A DNA stretch of 64,000 nucleotides, taken from assembly GCA_033398695.1 (NCBI GenBank), contig CM065817.1, forward strand, positions 70,048,001-70,112,000, in the 5' to 3' direction. Below are positions 35,671 to 48,548 of this stretch, piece by piece (positions within the stretch are counted from its first letter, which is position 1; every line of letters starts with the position of its first letter). The notes under the pieces were generated by a model. It was not told the DNA's origin. It was given only the letters and a program-made list of their open reading frames with translations, and did no database searches. The position numbers were made by a program, and so were the translations under genes. Origin of the DNA: Orobanche coerulescens (lineage: Eukaryota > Streptophyta > Magnoliopsida > Lamiales > Orobanchaceae).

Positions 35671-36461
35671 TCAATAACAGCTGCGGGCTGTTTTGGCTTC
35701 ATGTGATTGTGATAATTTGACAGCTTCGGCTGAGTGGATTTCAAGCCTTTATTATTGTCCTGGTAATTTCATTGAAGCCTTCGGGCATTGTGATTCATAA
35801 TTAATTCAGTCCTGGTTTGGTTCATGTCGTGTAATTCATTGTGGTATTCTGTGATTATGATTCGCCGTTGGGCACTTATGTTCTAATCTGTCGAACATGT
35901 ATTAATAGTATGCCGTGGGCATAGTATTTCACGAATGCTCGGTTCTTACCTTGGTTTGTGAGCATATCAAATTATTATTATCATTATACTGTTTCATTCT
36001 ACCTTTGGATGCATATCATGTTATACATGTATTTGATGTTCATTATCTGGATGACTGACCCCGTGGGGGCGGAACATGTTTTCATGTTTTAGGTGCTTGC
36101 GAGGAGAGAGTTGAGACACAGGGGCATGACGATGGCGACGAGGCATTCGAGCGATACTAGTTCGAGTTGTTCATTGTCGGTCAGTCAGTTGGAGTGTACT
36201 CCAGTCTTGTCAGTTGTTGTCGTGTTGTATTACCCGAACAGATGTTCGTGGAGGTTGTTGTATTTCATTTTTTAGCCATAGAGGCCACTTTTGTCGTTGA
36301 AATTCCTTATCGGAATATTGTGTCGGATGTCATGATAGGGACTATGATTTTCCTTTATTGTATAATTTAATGTATTTTAGTCATGTTCGCCTGGTGGATC
36401 TCCTGGCGTGGGGTCCACGGCACTGTAATAACCCAATAGGATTTTGGGGTGTTACAGAAGA

Positions 36462-36474
36462 TGGTATCAGAGAC
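36462..36474 (+). other. Primer-binding site of the 33293 chromovirus
   Basis: TGGTATCAGAGAC lies five bases inside the LTR end; the first eleven bases match the initiator-Met tRNA complement. Confidence 0.85.
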
Positions 36475-37454
36475 TTTGGGTTGTGAGATACCCTGATATG
36501 TGAGTTATGTGGCTCTACCGATGCGGTAGTAGTGGGACTGTCAGGTTATGACAATCTGGACAGTCGGGTTTTGTGAGTCGTAATATTAGTACGACTGCAC
36601 GAGTCATTCATTCATCGAGTCGTCGTCAGTTGGGACTAGTATCGTGAGACCTCGAAGCTTCGTATGACCTGTGTAAGGACTCGATTCTCTTTATGTTCAT
36701 ACATTCATCATGTCAGTAATTGTTCATGTTTGTTGAAACATATATGTGATATTAGTGTTATGATTGATTCATGACTAATTGTTTTGGAGCACGTGTTACT
36801 TGTGTAAGCATTAAGGATCAACTCATTCATCAGTTAATAATCCTCAATCATCATTTTGATCTCATCACTCAGTTAATTCATTCATCACTCGGTTAATTCA
36901 TTCATCACTCGGTCAATATCATTCATCACTCAGTTAATTCGTTCACCACTCAGTCAATATCATTACCCAGATAATTCATTCATCACTCGGTTAATTCATT
37001 CATCACCCAGCCAATATCATTGCTCAGTCAATTCATTCATCACTTAGTCAATCTCATTGTTCAGTCAATCTCATTGCTCAGTCAATTCATTCATCACTCA
37101 GTTAATCTCATCGCTCAGTTAATTCATTATCACTTAGTCAATCTCATTGTTCAATTAATTCATTAATCATCCAGTCCATCTCACGGTTCAGTTGTTGATC
37201 TTGTGAATCAAATTTTCAACCTTGTTAACTTGTTCAAGGTAATCATTTCAGGAATTTTATCAGATAGTCTTGTCACCTCACTTGATCTTTCATGCGATCT
37301 TATCGTATTCCGGCGTCATGTCGACGAACATTTTATTGTACTATTAATGCATTCATTGTGTTAGAGCGTGTATGCTCATTGTTATCATTCCGTCTCGTAA
37401 TCATAATGCGATATTCATGCGGGATCTATAATTATCATGTGGATTTCCTGCTCC
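36475..37454 (+). repeat. Untranslated leader with minisatellite (36841-37190)
   Basis: No reading frame is seen. The right half is a degenerate tandem array of about 20-bp units resembling CACTCAGTTAATTCATTCAT, alternating with CAGTCAATATCATT. Confidence 0.7.
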
Positions 37455-38207
37455 AGTATGGATAGAGCTGTCCGAGGACGCAGGGGAAGAGGCCGTGGTA
37501 CGGATCAGAACCCGGGATCTCGTATGAATGCCCGCGCGGATGCGAGGGTTAGCATGTGTTCATCAAATAGATATGCTACTCATTCACTGTCAGATAATCA
37601 TTCACCATCAGGGAGTCGTACCCGAGAAGCAGCTCACTCGGAAGGTGTTTGAGTTGACTCATTCATATTTATGCAGGGCATGATGGCCCAGATGACTCAT
37701 ATGATGCGGATAGTGGAGACCATGCAGACCTCGATGGTTCGTGGTCCACCGCAACAGGGATTCCAGGTTCCGTTTCATGGACAGACTGGAGTAGTGAATC
37801 AGATTGTTGGCGATATCTCTCGTCAGAGGCCGCTTACTTTTGAGGGTTCGTCGGAACCAGCTGATATTGTTCATTGGCTTGAGCATTTTGATAAACTCTT
37901 CGACATGGTTCAGTGTCCGGAAGAGAGTAAAGTGGCAGTAGCGGCTTATTACTTGATTAAGGGTGCTTATTCGTGGTGGCTTTCTGTGAAACCCACCGAT
38001 CGCGATTGTGGTTGGAGTGAGTTCAAGACCCTCATGTTAGAGAGGTATTATCCGGCTCCACTTCGTGAAGCCAAGTTGTCGGAGGTTTTGAACCCCGAAT
38101 CCATCGCGGACGAGGGTGTTATCGTCATTGCTGAGAAGTTTCAGGGACTACTTCAGTTTGCTTCGTCAGTTATCCGTACTGAAGCGGATAAGATCAAATA
38201 TTTTAGC
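37455..38207 (+). pseudogene. Gag of the 33293 chromovirus, truncated
   Basis: Starts at ATG 37455 (MDRAVRGRRGRGRG), matching the Arg/Gly-rich Gag start of the inner chromovirus. A TGA at 37650-37652 replaces the Arg codon of the relative, consistent with CGA to TGA. After it the same frame runs on through [30 protein letters not shown], an AYSWWLSVKPTD segment and [15 protein letters not shown]. It stops at KIKYFSK (38207), where foreign DNA begins. The CCHC knuckles, protease and all of pol are missing. Confidence 0.88.
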
Positions 38208-38310
38208 AAGTTGTCGACTAGTCTACGAGTAGTCACGGCTAGTCTACGCCTCGACTTGTCGGACCCTCCGTCGACTGGGTCGAATTGTCGACGTAACAAC
38301 CATGGTCTAT
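38208..38310. mobile_element. Terminal-like sequence of a GACTAGTC-rich (hAT-like?) transposon
   Basis: The gag is broken by TTGTCGACTAGTC followed by TAGTCACGGCTAGTC and CCTCGACTTGTCG. The same words form the ends of the small element at 44512-44974. It is probably the terminus of a DNA transposon. The other end and target duplication are not found. Confidence 0.4.
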
Positions 38311-39229
38311 TCACCCTGTAACAACTCTAAGAACAATTTATTATGCAGAACGTATTATTACAAGAGGTTTATGATAATGTTTTTTTTTATGATTTTGTTT
38401 GTATATGAAACCTAAATATGTTACTGGTGTGATGGTTCTGTATTTGTGTTGTAAACACATGTGATAAGGAAAAAGTGATATCTATTACCTTATAACAATT
38501 TCAATTCATGAGGTATCTTTCCCTTTGATTACCTTCATAACATTATATTTCCTGGCCTGCTATTTGCAAAAACATATTTTGTAGTTCAGTTTTGTCACTT
38601 TGAAAACTAGAAACCGCAGTGGAACCGGAACGCTGCAATCTAGTCTGGTTTTCGTGGTTTCTCGATTCCTAATCGATTGTTAAATCCAACAAAAAATCCC
38701 ATTTTCAGCAACACTTTCTATGTTTTGATCAGGACATTTAGCTATATCATAACCTACTGCAATTTTAAAGCTCAAAAGAGGTCCAGAAATAAAAGTTTGT
38801 AAACTTGAACAAAATTCGACATCATTCTAACAAAAAGACTACCAAAACCATAGTAAAATTCAGAAAAATGCCTCTGCTATTTCAGCAAAATGTCTCAAAT
38901 AATTTAATAAATTGTCTCAGCAACAAAACCAACTTACAATCAAAGAAAAAGCTTAAAATTCGATCTGAGTCACTATGAAATATAGATTACAGAATAACTC
39001 CGAGTTCTTGTTTCATCAGCCTCCTTCCCTACATATATTAAATTAATAAATTAGTGAAATAATCATATACAAGTATACAGCAACAATTCTTTGCAAGTTT
39101 GTATAATTAAGAAGATTATAAGCTGGAAGACTATAGCAGCAATTCTATATATAATTAATAAGTTAGACAAGTATAAATTCACAATAGTTTACATTAGATA
39201 GCTCACTTTTATTTAGGTATTTTCTTCTT
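38311..39229. other. AT-rich stretch, nothing recognised
   Basis: No reading frame over 60 residues and no repeat that I can connect to other parts of the window. It could be intron or non-coding transposon interior. Confidence 0.5.
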
Positions 39230-39790
39230 TTGTTTGGATAGTTGAGCAGACCTTAGAGCATTTGATGTAGTAGCCACTTTAGCAATATTTGGAGGCTTTG
39301 GAGGAATTGCATCATATGATGTAGCTGGAGGCTCCCTTGTACTTGATTTTTGAGATCCTACAAGTTGACATTGTTGTCTTGGGTTTGTTCTACACTCATA
39401 AAAAATTACATGATTAACTCATTAAGTAATTAACAAAACTGAAACTGAAAGTAAAATTATGTAGGGTATAAGAATGTGAAGTACCTCTTGTCGTAGCTTC
39501 AAAACACTCAAATATCCTACAGGAGGAAGATAAAAATGCCCCATGATGCTATCTGACTTAAGACAATTTTGAAGGCAAATCAATGCCTCAATTATTTCAG
39601 CCACCAAAAAATACTCATTAATGTCTTTAAGATCCTCAAAGTATTTGTTGTACTTCTTCATCATTCTTCTTGCCATATCCAGCAGTAACTTTTCGGTTGC
39701 ATAAGCTTATTCACCAAGAGGCTTGTTCAATAAGTCATGAATCTCAGCCTTGATGGAAACAATGTCATGATTTTTCTGCAGAAAAGTGCT
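39230..39790 (-). pseudogene. Possible hAT transposase fragment
   Basis: The minus strand reads an AEIHDLLNKPLGE segment, then a stop, then MARRMMKKYNKYFEDLKDIN and LVAEIIEALICLQ, and, after a shift near 39420, a short Pro/Lys-rich tail ending in QLSKQKKK. The KYNKYFEDLKDIN wording resembles the region before the dimerisation domain of plant hAT transposases (KFDKYW-type). It is short and broken. Assignment is weak; an unrelated low-complexity protein remains possible. Confidence 0.3.
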
Positions 39791-39947
39791 TTTTGTAAGG
39801 ATATTAATAAGGTTACATGTTGTTGTTTCATATTAATTTGTGTTTGGTATATATCATAACATTGTAGCACTCTTAAGTCTTAAAGTCAAGAATTTAATCT
39901 GGTTGAGTTTTTAAATATTGGTAGGTGTAAAGCAAGTATAAGTTAGC

Positions 39948-42900
39948 ATGGATAAGAGCTGGATATCTTGGGACCCAAATAATTCTCAGTTTCAAGAAAA
40001 GGCTAAAGAATTTATTATAAATTCTAAGAAGTTTGCAAGGAATCCTGACAGGATCATTTGTCCTTGCGTAATCTGCAGAAACCGCTCTTCACAAAATGAT
40101 GATACAATATTTTTTCACCTAACTAAGTATGGATTTGATACTACATATAAGGTTTGGGTCGCTCATGGTGAGCCAAATCTTATAGGAAGATGTGCACAAG
40201 TTGATGAGTTTGTAACATCATATAATGTTCGTGAGGATTCAGAAATGTTAGAAGTTCATCAGATGTATGAAGATGCGTGTTTTAAGTTACCAGTTCAGGA
40301 TGAATCCCTGAATGTAGATGATATGTATCAAAAAAAGATTTCAGATGTTGAAGTTCCTTTGTACCCTGGTTGTACCAAGTACACAAAACTTTCAGCAACC
40401 TTAATCATGTATACTTTGAAAGCTGAATCAGGTCTATCTAATTCTGGTTTTGATAAGATCATGAGTGTGTTTAAATATACGCTACCGAAGGTAAATACTT
40501 TTCCGGAGTCACTATCCATAGTCAAGAAAACACTTAAAGATTTTGATTTAGGGTATGAGAAGATAGACGCATGTGTCAATGATTATATTTTGTATAGGGG
40601 AGAGGACTATAGAGACTTACATAAATGTCCTGAATGTAATGCTTCTAGATATAAAGTAAACCTACATACTGGAAAGATAAAAGAAGGTGTTGCTGCAAAA
40701 GTATTACGTTACTTTCCTATAATTCCAAGACTTCAGCAGATGTTTCTTTCTGCATCCGTTAGTGAGCAGTTAACATGGCATTCTAGTCATCATAGTCAAG
40801 ATGGCAAGATGTGTCATCTTGTGGACTCAGTTTCTTGGAGTTCCATAGATAAAAAATACCCCGATTTTGCATCAAATCCGAGGAATTTAAGATTTGGACT
40901 TGCAACTGATGGGTTCAACCCTTTCAGCAATCTTAGCTCCACATAGTCGTTGGCCAGTTATCTTAGTCATCTATAATCTTCCACCAAATATGTGCATGTC
41001 TTCCGAAAACCTGATGCTAAGCTTACTTATTCCAGGCCCTAAACAACCAGGAAATGACATTGATGTATACTTTCAGCCCCTTATAGATGATCTAAAATTG
41101 TTGTGGGATGGTGTTAATATGTATGATGCATATACTAAATCCATGTTTAACCTTAGAGGTATCCTATTGTGGACCATTAATGATTTCCCGGCTTATGGGA
41201 ATTTATCTGGGTTGCCTAATAAAGGGGAATTTGCTTGTCCTGTATGTGGGCCTGGAACGTGTTCTTACTGGCTGCCACTTTCTCAGAAGACGATCTACAT
41301 GGATCATAGAAGATTTCTTCCATCAAACCATATGTTTCGGAGAAAACCTCAGTGGTTCAATGGAAAAAATGAGAGAAGGGTGCGGCCAAAGATTTTTACA
41401 GGGAGAGATACGATTCATGCTTTGTTGGGTTCACAAATAAGTGGGGAAAAAAAGAAAAAAATATAAGAAGCTTAAAAAAGGAGACCCAACAAAGTTATTA
41501 AAAAAGAAGTCCTTATTTTTTTGTCTTGCCATATTGGGAGGTCAGAGTTATATTCTTACTATTATTTACTACTTTAATTCAATAAGATTCTGATGAAACA
41601 TTATAATTAAGTTTGATACATATTTTGTTTGCTAACTATAGGAACTACTTGTGCGACATAATTAGGATGTTATGCACGTTGAAAAAAATATATGTGAGAG
41701 TGTTTTAGATACACTCTTAGATGTGAAGGGAAAATATAAAATTGGGGCAGATTCACGTAGAGATCTAGACTTACAAGAATTAATGGAAGATGTTGTAGTA
41801 GAAGCATAAGCAGATAAGTTATATGCTTCTGGTGCTTACACCTTTACAAAGCTTGAGAAGGAAAAATTTCTTTGGAGGCTATGGATGCAAAGGTTTCCTG
41901 ATGGATATTGCTCTAATATTGGAAACTGCATCAAGATTACATTTGGAAAAATTCTAGGGATGAAGTCTCATGATTTCCATGTCCTAATGCAACAACTATT
42001 ATATGTTGCTATTAAGGGTCTTTTACCTGAAGGGTTACGAAAATCATTATTTCGTTTATCTTCATTTTTTCACGAGTTATGTCAAAGAGTAATTGATAAG
42101 AAAAGATTAGAGGAGCTGGAAGATGAAATTATTGAGACCTTGTGCTTGTTCGAGAGGTACTTCCATCTATCATTTTTCTCCATAATGATTAACCTTACAA
42201 TTCATATAGGAAGAGAAGCAAAATTATGTGGTCATGTCCATTACAGGTGGATGTACCTTTGAGAGGTATCATTTAGTGCTTATAACTTTCATCATAAACT
42301 ATATAATGGTTGTTATATATGGTTAGCTTACTATTATATTAACTTAATGAAATTTTAGATACATGAAGGTCCTCAAAGGTTATGTTAAGAATCGTGCTGC
42401 TCCGGAAGGAAGTATTGCAGAAAACTACTTGGCTGCTGAGTGTGTCAGGTTTTGTGGTAGATACACGAAAAACTCTTCTTTGTTTGGTAACAAACGAAAA
42501 ATTAATGATGTCATTGAAAATGAAACAATAATCGAAGGATATGCACTGCGTAAAGGCCGATCTTTACAATTGACTGATGAGTTGCATAAGGCTGCACATC
42601 TATGTGTCCTTATCAATAGTCAAGAAACTGAACCTTATATTGAGTTAGTAAATCTCCAGTGACTTATATTTATTTCCTTTAATTAATGGATATTTTATAG
42701 ATACCTTACATATACATATCTGCACATCTCGGTTTGTTTTCTCATTAGGGTTCATAAGGAAGAGTTAAGGTGCTCTGACCAATGGTTGATATCTAATCCA
42801 AACATGCTAGAGAAAATACATTTACAGAATTTTGTGCAATAGTTGAAAGCTAAGGTTTGATCTATTGATGTCTTTTTTTTTTGGACTAATGATTAAACTT

Positions 42901-43483
42901 CAGTGTATACTTGACACAAAACTTGTTGGTTTAGGTTCTTCAGATTAAACTTGACGCTGATAGTACTGGTGTCGAGTCATATGAAATGCTAAAGTACCTT
43001 GTTAAAGGGCCAAGACATTGTGCAATATCCCACTCTGGTTTTATTATTAATGGAAACCGCTTTCATACTGTGGATACTAATGTCTCTATGCAAGACTATG
43101 GTGTACACGTACAAGCAGATACTTTATCAAATTATTATGGGATAATCAAACAAATTTTGATCTTAGACTTTTATAAGTTCCATTTGGCTGTATTCCTTTG
43201 TGATTGGGCAAACATTACTTATGGTGTGAAGAAAATAGATGGATTCACCTTAGTTAACCTCAATGAAGGCCTAAGTAAAAAAGATCCATTTATTTTAGCA
43301 TCACATGCTAAACAAGTTTTTTACTCTCGAGATAATGAAAAATCCAGTTGGTATGTCGTGCTGAAGGCACCACAAAGAGGTTTTGATGATCTGGAACAAT
43401 TTGATGAGACATTTTATGGTTCATTTGTTGATCAAGAACCATCTGCACTTGACATTGACAATGACGATAAAGTTGAGTCCTGA
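39948..43483 (+). pseudogene. CACTA transposase, TNP2 type, broken
   Basis: Begins at 39948 with MDKSWISWDP and CPCVICRNRS, the N-terminal transposase-associated domain. The TNP2 core follows, including CPECNASRYK, a KVLRYFPIIPRLQQMF segment and FGLATDGFNPF. A one-base loss near 40945 shifts the frame; the core continues at about 40944-41450 (PVILVIYNLPPNM, FACPVCGPGTCSYW). After a poly-A shift and an intron-like gap, HN-stop-DVMHVEKNICESVL resumes at about 41643, with more stops. DUF4218-like parts lie at 41885-42262 and 42363-42662, and a DUF4216-like part at 42986-43483. Together these are the usual parts of plant En/Spm TNP2. The gene is non-functional as read. It would have cut and joined CACTA ends. 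Confidence 0.88.
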
Positions 43484-43713
43484 GGCAGCATAACTACTGA
43501 TCCTTTTGTGGTAACCACTGTACTGACATCTTTTGTACTAGAACTTGCATAATATTAACATCTTAGTAATGCTTGAAATATTTGTTCATATATGTAATGA
43601 TAATTTCATGACATCAGTATTTTACTAATATGTTAGTTATTGTTGTCCTTTACTCAAATTTTTTATTGTAGGTTACATAATGATAATATTGTCCTTCGTG
43701 TTTTAGTTATCTA

Positions 43714-46614
43714 ATGAATTTGTTTTCCATGTATATATATAGAACTATGGCAACAGGAAGGAAAAGAAATAGAATAGGAGTGCAGCTTGAGATTGAGGAT
43801 ACTCCAAGGGCAGAAGTTGTTGCTGATATCCAACAAGAAGGTGATAACGGTGAGCTAACTCCAAATGATGGGAAAGGGAAAAAAAGAGGTAAAACTACTT
43901 TGCAAGTTATTCCTACTGGAGAATCATAGCGTCAAACCATTGAGTGGAATGAGAGAGGACAACCTGTTGTACCACAATCAGTCAAGTTTAGCTCAGCTGT
44001 TGGGTGCATAGTTAGGGAGCAAGTGTCGATCAACATAAAAGACTGGCGTTTAGTTACAGATAAGCCCAAAAATGATGTTTGGGGTCTTTTGTTGGTAATG
44101 TTCTTGCATTTTTTTTATTTTGTTCCTGCTATAACATTATACAAATATTTTAACTATGTAATTTACCAAGTATTTTAACTGGTTCTTTTTATCTGTTTGC
44201 GTGTAGCAACAATATAAGGTGGCGGAGATTCATAAGACATGTATCTTCCAACAAATGGGAAGGCTATGGAGAGCTTACAAGAATGAACTCACTAATAGCG
44301 TGCTGGCTGCTTTAGATTCTCGTCGTAGTAGGACAGACACTGTATGACTAATTGGCTTGATTAGGCCTGCTTGTGTGCCATAGAATGAGTGGGATGAATT
44401 CGTGGCAGAAAGAAGTTCCCCTGAATGGAGAGTAAGTCAATTTATATTATGTTCGTGTGTTAAAGTAGCAGTGAAATGAAAAAATGTATGGTACATAATC
44501 ACTCTTATCACGTCGACAACTAGTCATCGGCTAGTCGACTAGTCGCCCAAATTGAAGCACTCGTCCATGACTTGTAAAGTAAGTCGCCTAGAGGTTTTTA
44601 CCAATGACCTGAACCATTACCACCCGCTGAAACATACCCGCCCAGTGCTTTTTGAAGAGTATTGAGCCTAAAAACCCTAAAAACATGACTGGTCCAAGTA
44701 CAAATTGTGACTGCTGCCTCCCAAATCGAAGAATCAGTCGTTTTCTTCCAGATCTGGTCGTTTTCTTCGGCTAGGTCTTTATTTAGAAATGCACTTCCAG
44801 ATCTGATCTATCATCTATTATGGATGTTTGTTGAATTTGAACTTATTAGTATGTTTAATTTGAACTTATATCATTATATTTAATTATGTCATATGCTCAT
44901 ATATTAAATTAAAAAAATACATGTATAAAATGCACTTGGCGACTAGTCACGACTAGTCGACTCGACTTGTCGACCAGTCTTTACGAAGGTACTCAGGAGA
45001 TTGAGCTCGACTTGCCTACTTAATAACCTTGTATGTAATGTGAAATTTATTTGTTATAATTTACAGGTAAAGAGGAAAAAAATGCAGGAAATAAAGGTTA
45101 AACAACTTCTTCCGCACACTTTAAGTAGAAAAGGATATGTAAGGGAGGAATATGATAATGTAAGTAAAAATAATTCATCCTACAATACTAAAGTATTTAT
45201 ATTTAATCTATAAACCCTCAATATGTTAAATGTCCTGTGTTTTCTGTTGTTTAAAGAAAAAAAAACAGGAGAAACGCTCTATAGAACACAGTCATTTCTT
45301 ATAGGCATGATTTTGATTTTTTATTGTGTTGTTTAGGTTGAGTTAAAAGTGAAACTTGCTGAGCAACCTCCTTTTGAAGGGCCTATTCTTATAAAGCACG
45401 ATCTGCTGAGTCAAGTACTTGGTAAGGAGAAAAATGGTCGTGTTTGAGGTATGGGAGCCGGCGTCACACCTTCAAGGCTAGATGGAATACTACAAAATGC
45501 TACTACCTTACAAGCATTTCAGGACAAACTTGATGCAACTTGTGAAAGGACAAAGAGGTTTGAAGATACGTTTCTACAACTGGTATTCACTGTCTTCATA
45601 TATATATATATATTCTATATTTGTTTAGCGCTAAAATAGTTATCATTTTCATATTTTGAAAGACTGGAAATAAGCAAATATGAAGTCCTAGTGATGCTGG
45701 AAGTAAGCATAGAAGCAGTCATGATAATGCAGAGGCAAGTTACTTTACAATTAGCTTTAAAATCATATAGTAGTTTGTTATATTGTTAATCGCCTAATGA
45801 CTTGCCTATATATTGTAAGTAGGATGGTCATGTCAATGGCGAAAGGAGTACAGCAGGCCCTATGACTGGAAATTCTAAAGTAAGTTTAATTTTCTACATT
45901 TGAGGTCTCTTTTTTGTGTATGAGTTGTAATATTTTCCATTTTAAAATGTCATGATTTTACAGTCAGGGAAGTGTAATTGCTAATGTAATGTTAGGAATT
46001 CTTAAGATTATGTTAGAAAATGTTCAAATTTTTTCATGAGCTCATCTCTTTGTTATTCTAAAAAAAAAGGACATTTTACTTTGTTCTCAGTTTCTTCTGG
46101 CATAATAGATGGAAAATTAAGATGGTTTAGATTGGTTCTGAGCTCGTGTAATGCATGATTTAACTGCCAAGTTATCATTCGTAGCTAAAATTTATGTTAT
46201 CAAATTTTTTAATGTATATAACTACTGGAAAGCGTAGCTATGCTCAAAGCATTTTCATGCCTATGTATTATCATTCAAGTTTGCTGCCTGCGTATTTTCA
46301 AGTCTTGATACTTATGTTTTAAGTAAAGAATTAAACATTTCACTGTGTTGTGATTTAGAATGTTCAGTTTGTTGATTGTGAGAGCAACTTGTTGTATATC
46401 GTAAAATCTTACTGGTTTTGAAGTTAGTTTGGATTGTGTAGTCTGTACAAGAAAGCAAGCTTTGTCTTCTTAATCAACCATGCAACATACTTAGCTGGAT
46501 GGGTACAAATGATGTGGTGGCAAAAGGGAGAGTATTTGCAATTGACCCTTCAAGCAAAGTGCATGGCTATGTGTTGGGACCAGATTGTTATAGAGTTGAG
46601 GTCGAGGAAGCTGT
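43714..46614 (+). pseudogene. CACTA second gene, TNPA-like / Transposase_24, interrupted
   Basis: Exon-like pieces follow the transposase in the same direction. 43747-44096 is basic and ends with SVKFSSAVGCIVREQ and DWRLVTDKPKNDVW; 44205-44430 has FQQMGRLWRAYKNEL and EFVAERSSPEWR; 45066-45160 has LPHTLSRKGYVREEY; 45340-45580 has DLLSQVLGKEKNGRV and GAGVTPSRLDG; 46440-46614 has VHGYVLGPDCYRVEVEEA. This order fits the plant Ptta/En/Spm protein (Transposase_24), which binds subterminal repeats. Stops occur at 43927 and 44345 and before 45449. A small transposon (44512-44974) sits in an intron and array B cuts the gene at 46615. Confidence 0.75.
44512..44974. mobile_element. Small non-autonomous DNA transposon (MITE-like) in the TNPA intron
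   Basis: About 460 bp, starting GTCGACAACTAGTC and ending GACTCGACTTGTCGAC, with imperfect inverted ends of about 35 bp rich in GACTAGTCG. The interior has no reading frame. No clear target duplication is seen, so the exact ends may be off by a few bases. The ends resemble the sequence at 38208-38300, suggesting one family. Confidence 0.55.
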
Positions 46615-48548
46615 TGTAACACCCCCAGATCCGACCGGGAATATTACAGCGCCGTGGGCCCCGAGATGGAACCCACAAGGCTGAAGGAAATTTTTGCAAA
46701 CATTTACAAATGCCCAAGAGGCTAACGACGGTACTGTATTTCAAAAACATTTGAAGACTTAATAAAATCCGTTTATCAAACCGTCGTAAAATCTCATTTG
46801 AAATCACAAGGCCCGAAATGCCAAAGCTCAATTGTTTAAGAACATACGTTAAGCTATCGCTTAAACGTACCGACAGAATAGATTTAGAAAACGCTTGCCA
46901 AATTAACCTAAGTTACCAGATACCAAAAGGCCATTTAAAAATACTCACGCAGCGGATAAAAACAAATAATTTAAATACTCTAGCAGCGGAATACAACAAC
47001 TGATCAGAAACTCAACACACAAATACATGTCCTAGCCAGTATCCTCCGGGAAGCTCATCTCTTCACGACCGCTACAAGCTTGATAATCCAAGAACCTAAA
47101 AAGAAAGCCCACGACGGGGTCAGCCATAATATCCAACAATGATAACCATCACATCACGTCAATAATTACATATCAATGGAAATACTCCGTAAGAATACGA
47201 CATATGTAATCTTACTGTCGTAACTTTACGAAAATCCACGATTCGTATCCTTAACAACACATTAAGGTAATACCGAAATATCTGTACGGTATCTCAACAA
47301 TACCCAAGGTTCTCAAAACATTATCATAACTCGCGATACGGAAATTATACCAACTCCGGGCAATTCAATCAATCGGATAACGTCGACAATTCCAATACGA
47401 TAATCGATTGTCCATCAAAGACAAGTACTAAGGAAATACGGAACATCCCTCAAGATACGAAATACCATTACCATCACGTCAGTCTAATCCGAGATCAGAT
47501 CAACACAACATACGGACATGGTCCTAACACAAGACCTACAAATGCATACTCATATGACAACGTCAATATGATCACAACAATAACGACAATGTATACTTAT
47601 GGCAAACCCATAATATACATATGTACAACAACAATACATGGTAATCCAACGATCCACAGCACACAGCTATAGATTCCCATAATGATCCCGTAGGACCAAC
47701 GCATGGTGGCATTACCTGTCCAGCGATCCAGCGCACACAGCTATAGATACCCATGATGATCCCGTCGGACCAACGCATGGTGGACATATGACAACAATGC
47801 ACAACTGAAACAACAGTACACAATACACGACAACAACAATGCACACATGCATGACAACAACGTTACACGAATGTATCACGACATGACCGACACAAATGAC
47901 AGAAATGATTAGAGTACTTGCCCCGAGTCCTTCGAGAACGATCTCAATGTCTAAACCATCACGAACCATTATCCTCAATACTCGACGGTCCAAAGTATCA
48001 CGGATTGCAGATAATTCATATCTTCGTCTTTATCACAATATATACTCGATATACAAGTATACTAATAATAAAAGTAAACCATATACATTATGATTTAGAT
48101 TCCCAAAACTTGAATACGATTTATAATCCCAAATCTCCTGTGATTACGATTATAAACATTGCTATACGAATTATACACGAATGAAACTGAAATCATTCAT
48201 TAAATACTATAACTGAGCAAGTAATAACTTACCTCGATACCGATACGACGATGATGAAGCCGTCACTAATCTCATTGTCTTCGTCTACTAGCTCCTCGGC
48301 CGTGACCAATGCTATTCACGACATACTCGAACATGACCGCGACATACGGTTATAAACACCGATCAATAATCTCAACCTATTACAATAATCGATAAACAAC
48401 AAGTTCGACAAAAATCAACAATCGATAAAACCATTTCACAAATCCAACGGCTCAACATTATCTCGGTTAACCACAAGTATGATCAAACCAACTTAAACGA
48501 TCACGAATTTAGAACCACAACACGAAAATACTGCACTTTCCGCCTTCT

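Larger units (their letters stand above)
34225..36092 (+). other. Possible leader intron inside the 33293 LTR
   Basis: Donor CAAAG/GTAATTTC and acceptor CATGTTTTCATGTTTTAG/GT flank the hairpin minisatellites. Both sites are kept in the 61148 LTR. Prediction only. Confidence 0.35.
33293..36456 (+). repeat. 5' LTR of the 33293 chromovirus
   Basis: TGTAATACCCGG to GGGGTGTTACA, about 3.16 kb. Order: U3 start similar to the reverse complement of the inner LTR end, dyad array 33713-34012, TATA-like CTATAATT (34027-34034), likely donor at 34225, tandem hairpin repeats 35100-35670, likely acceptor at 36092, LTR end. Confidence 0.88.
33293..38207 (+). mobile_element. Plus-strand chromovirus relative, 5' part
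   Basis: LTR 33293-36456, initiator-Met-like primer-binding site, leader with minisatellite, and a gag pseudogene cut at 38207. The gag is collinear with that of the inner chromovirus but clearly diverged. Pol and the 3' LTR are not in the window, so they are displaced by the nested hAT/CACTA/array B DNA or lost. Confidence 0.85.
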
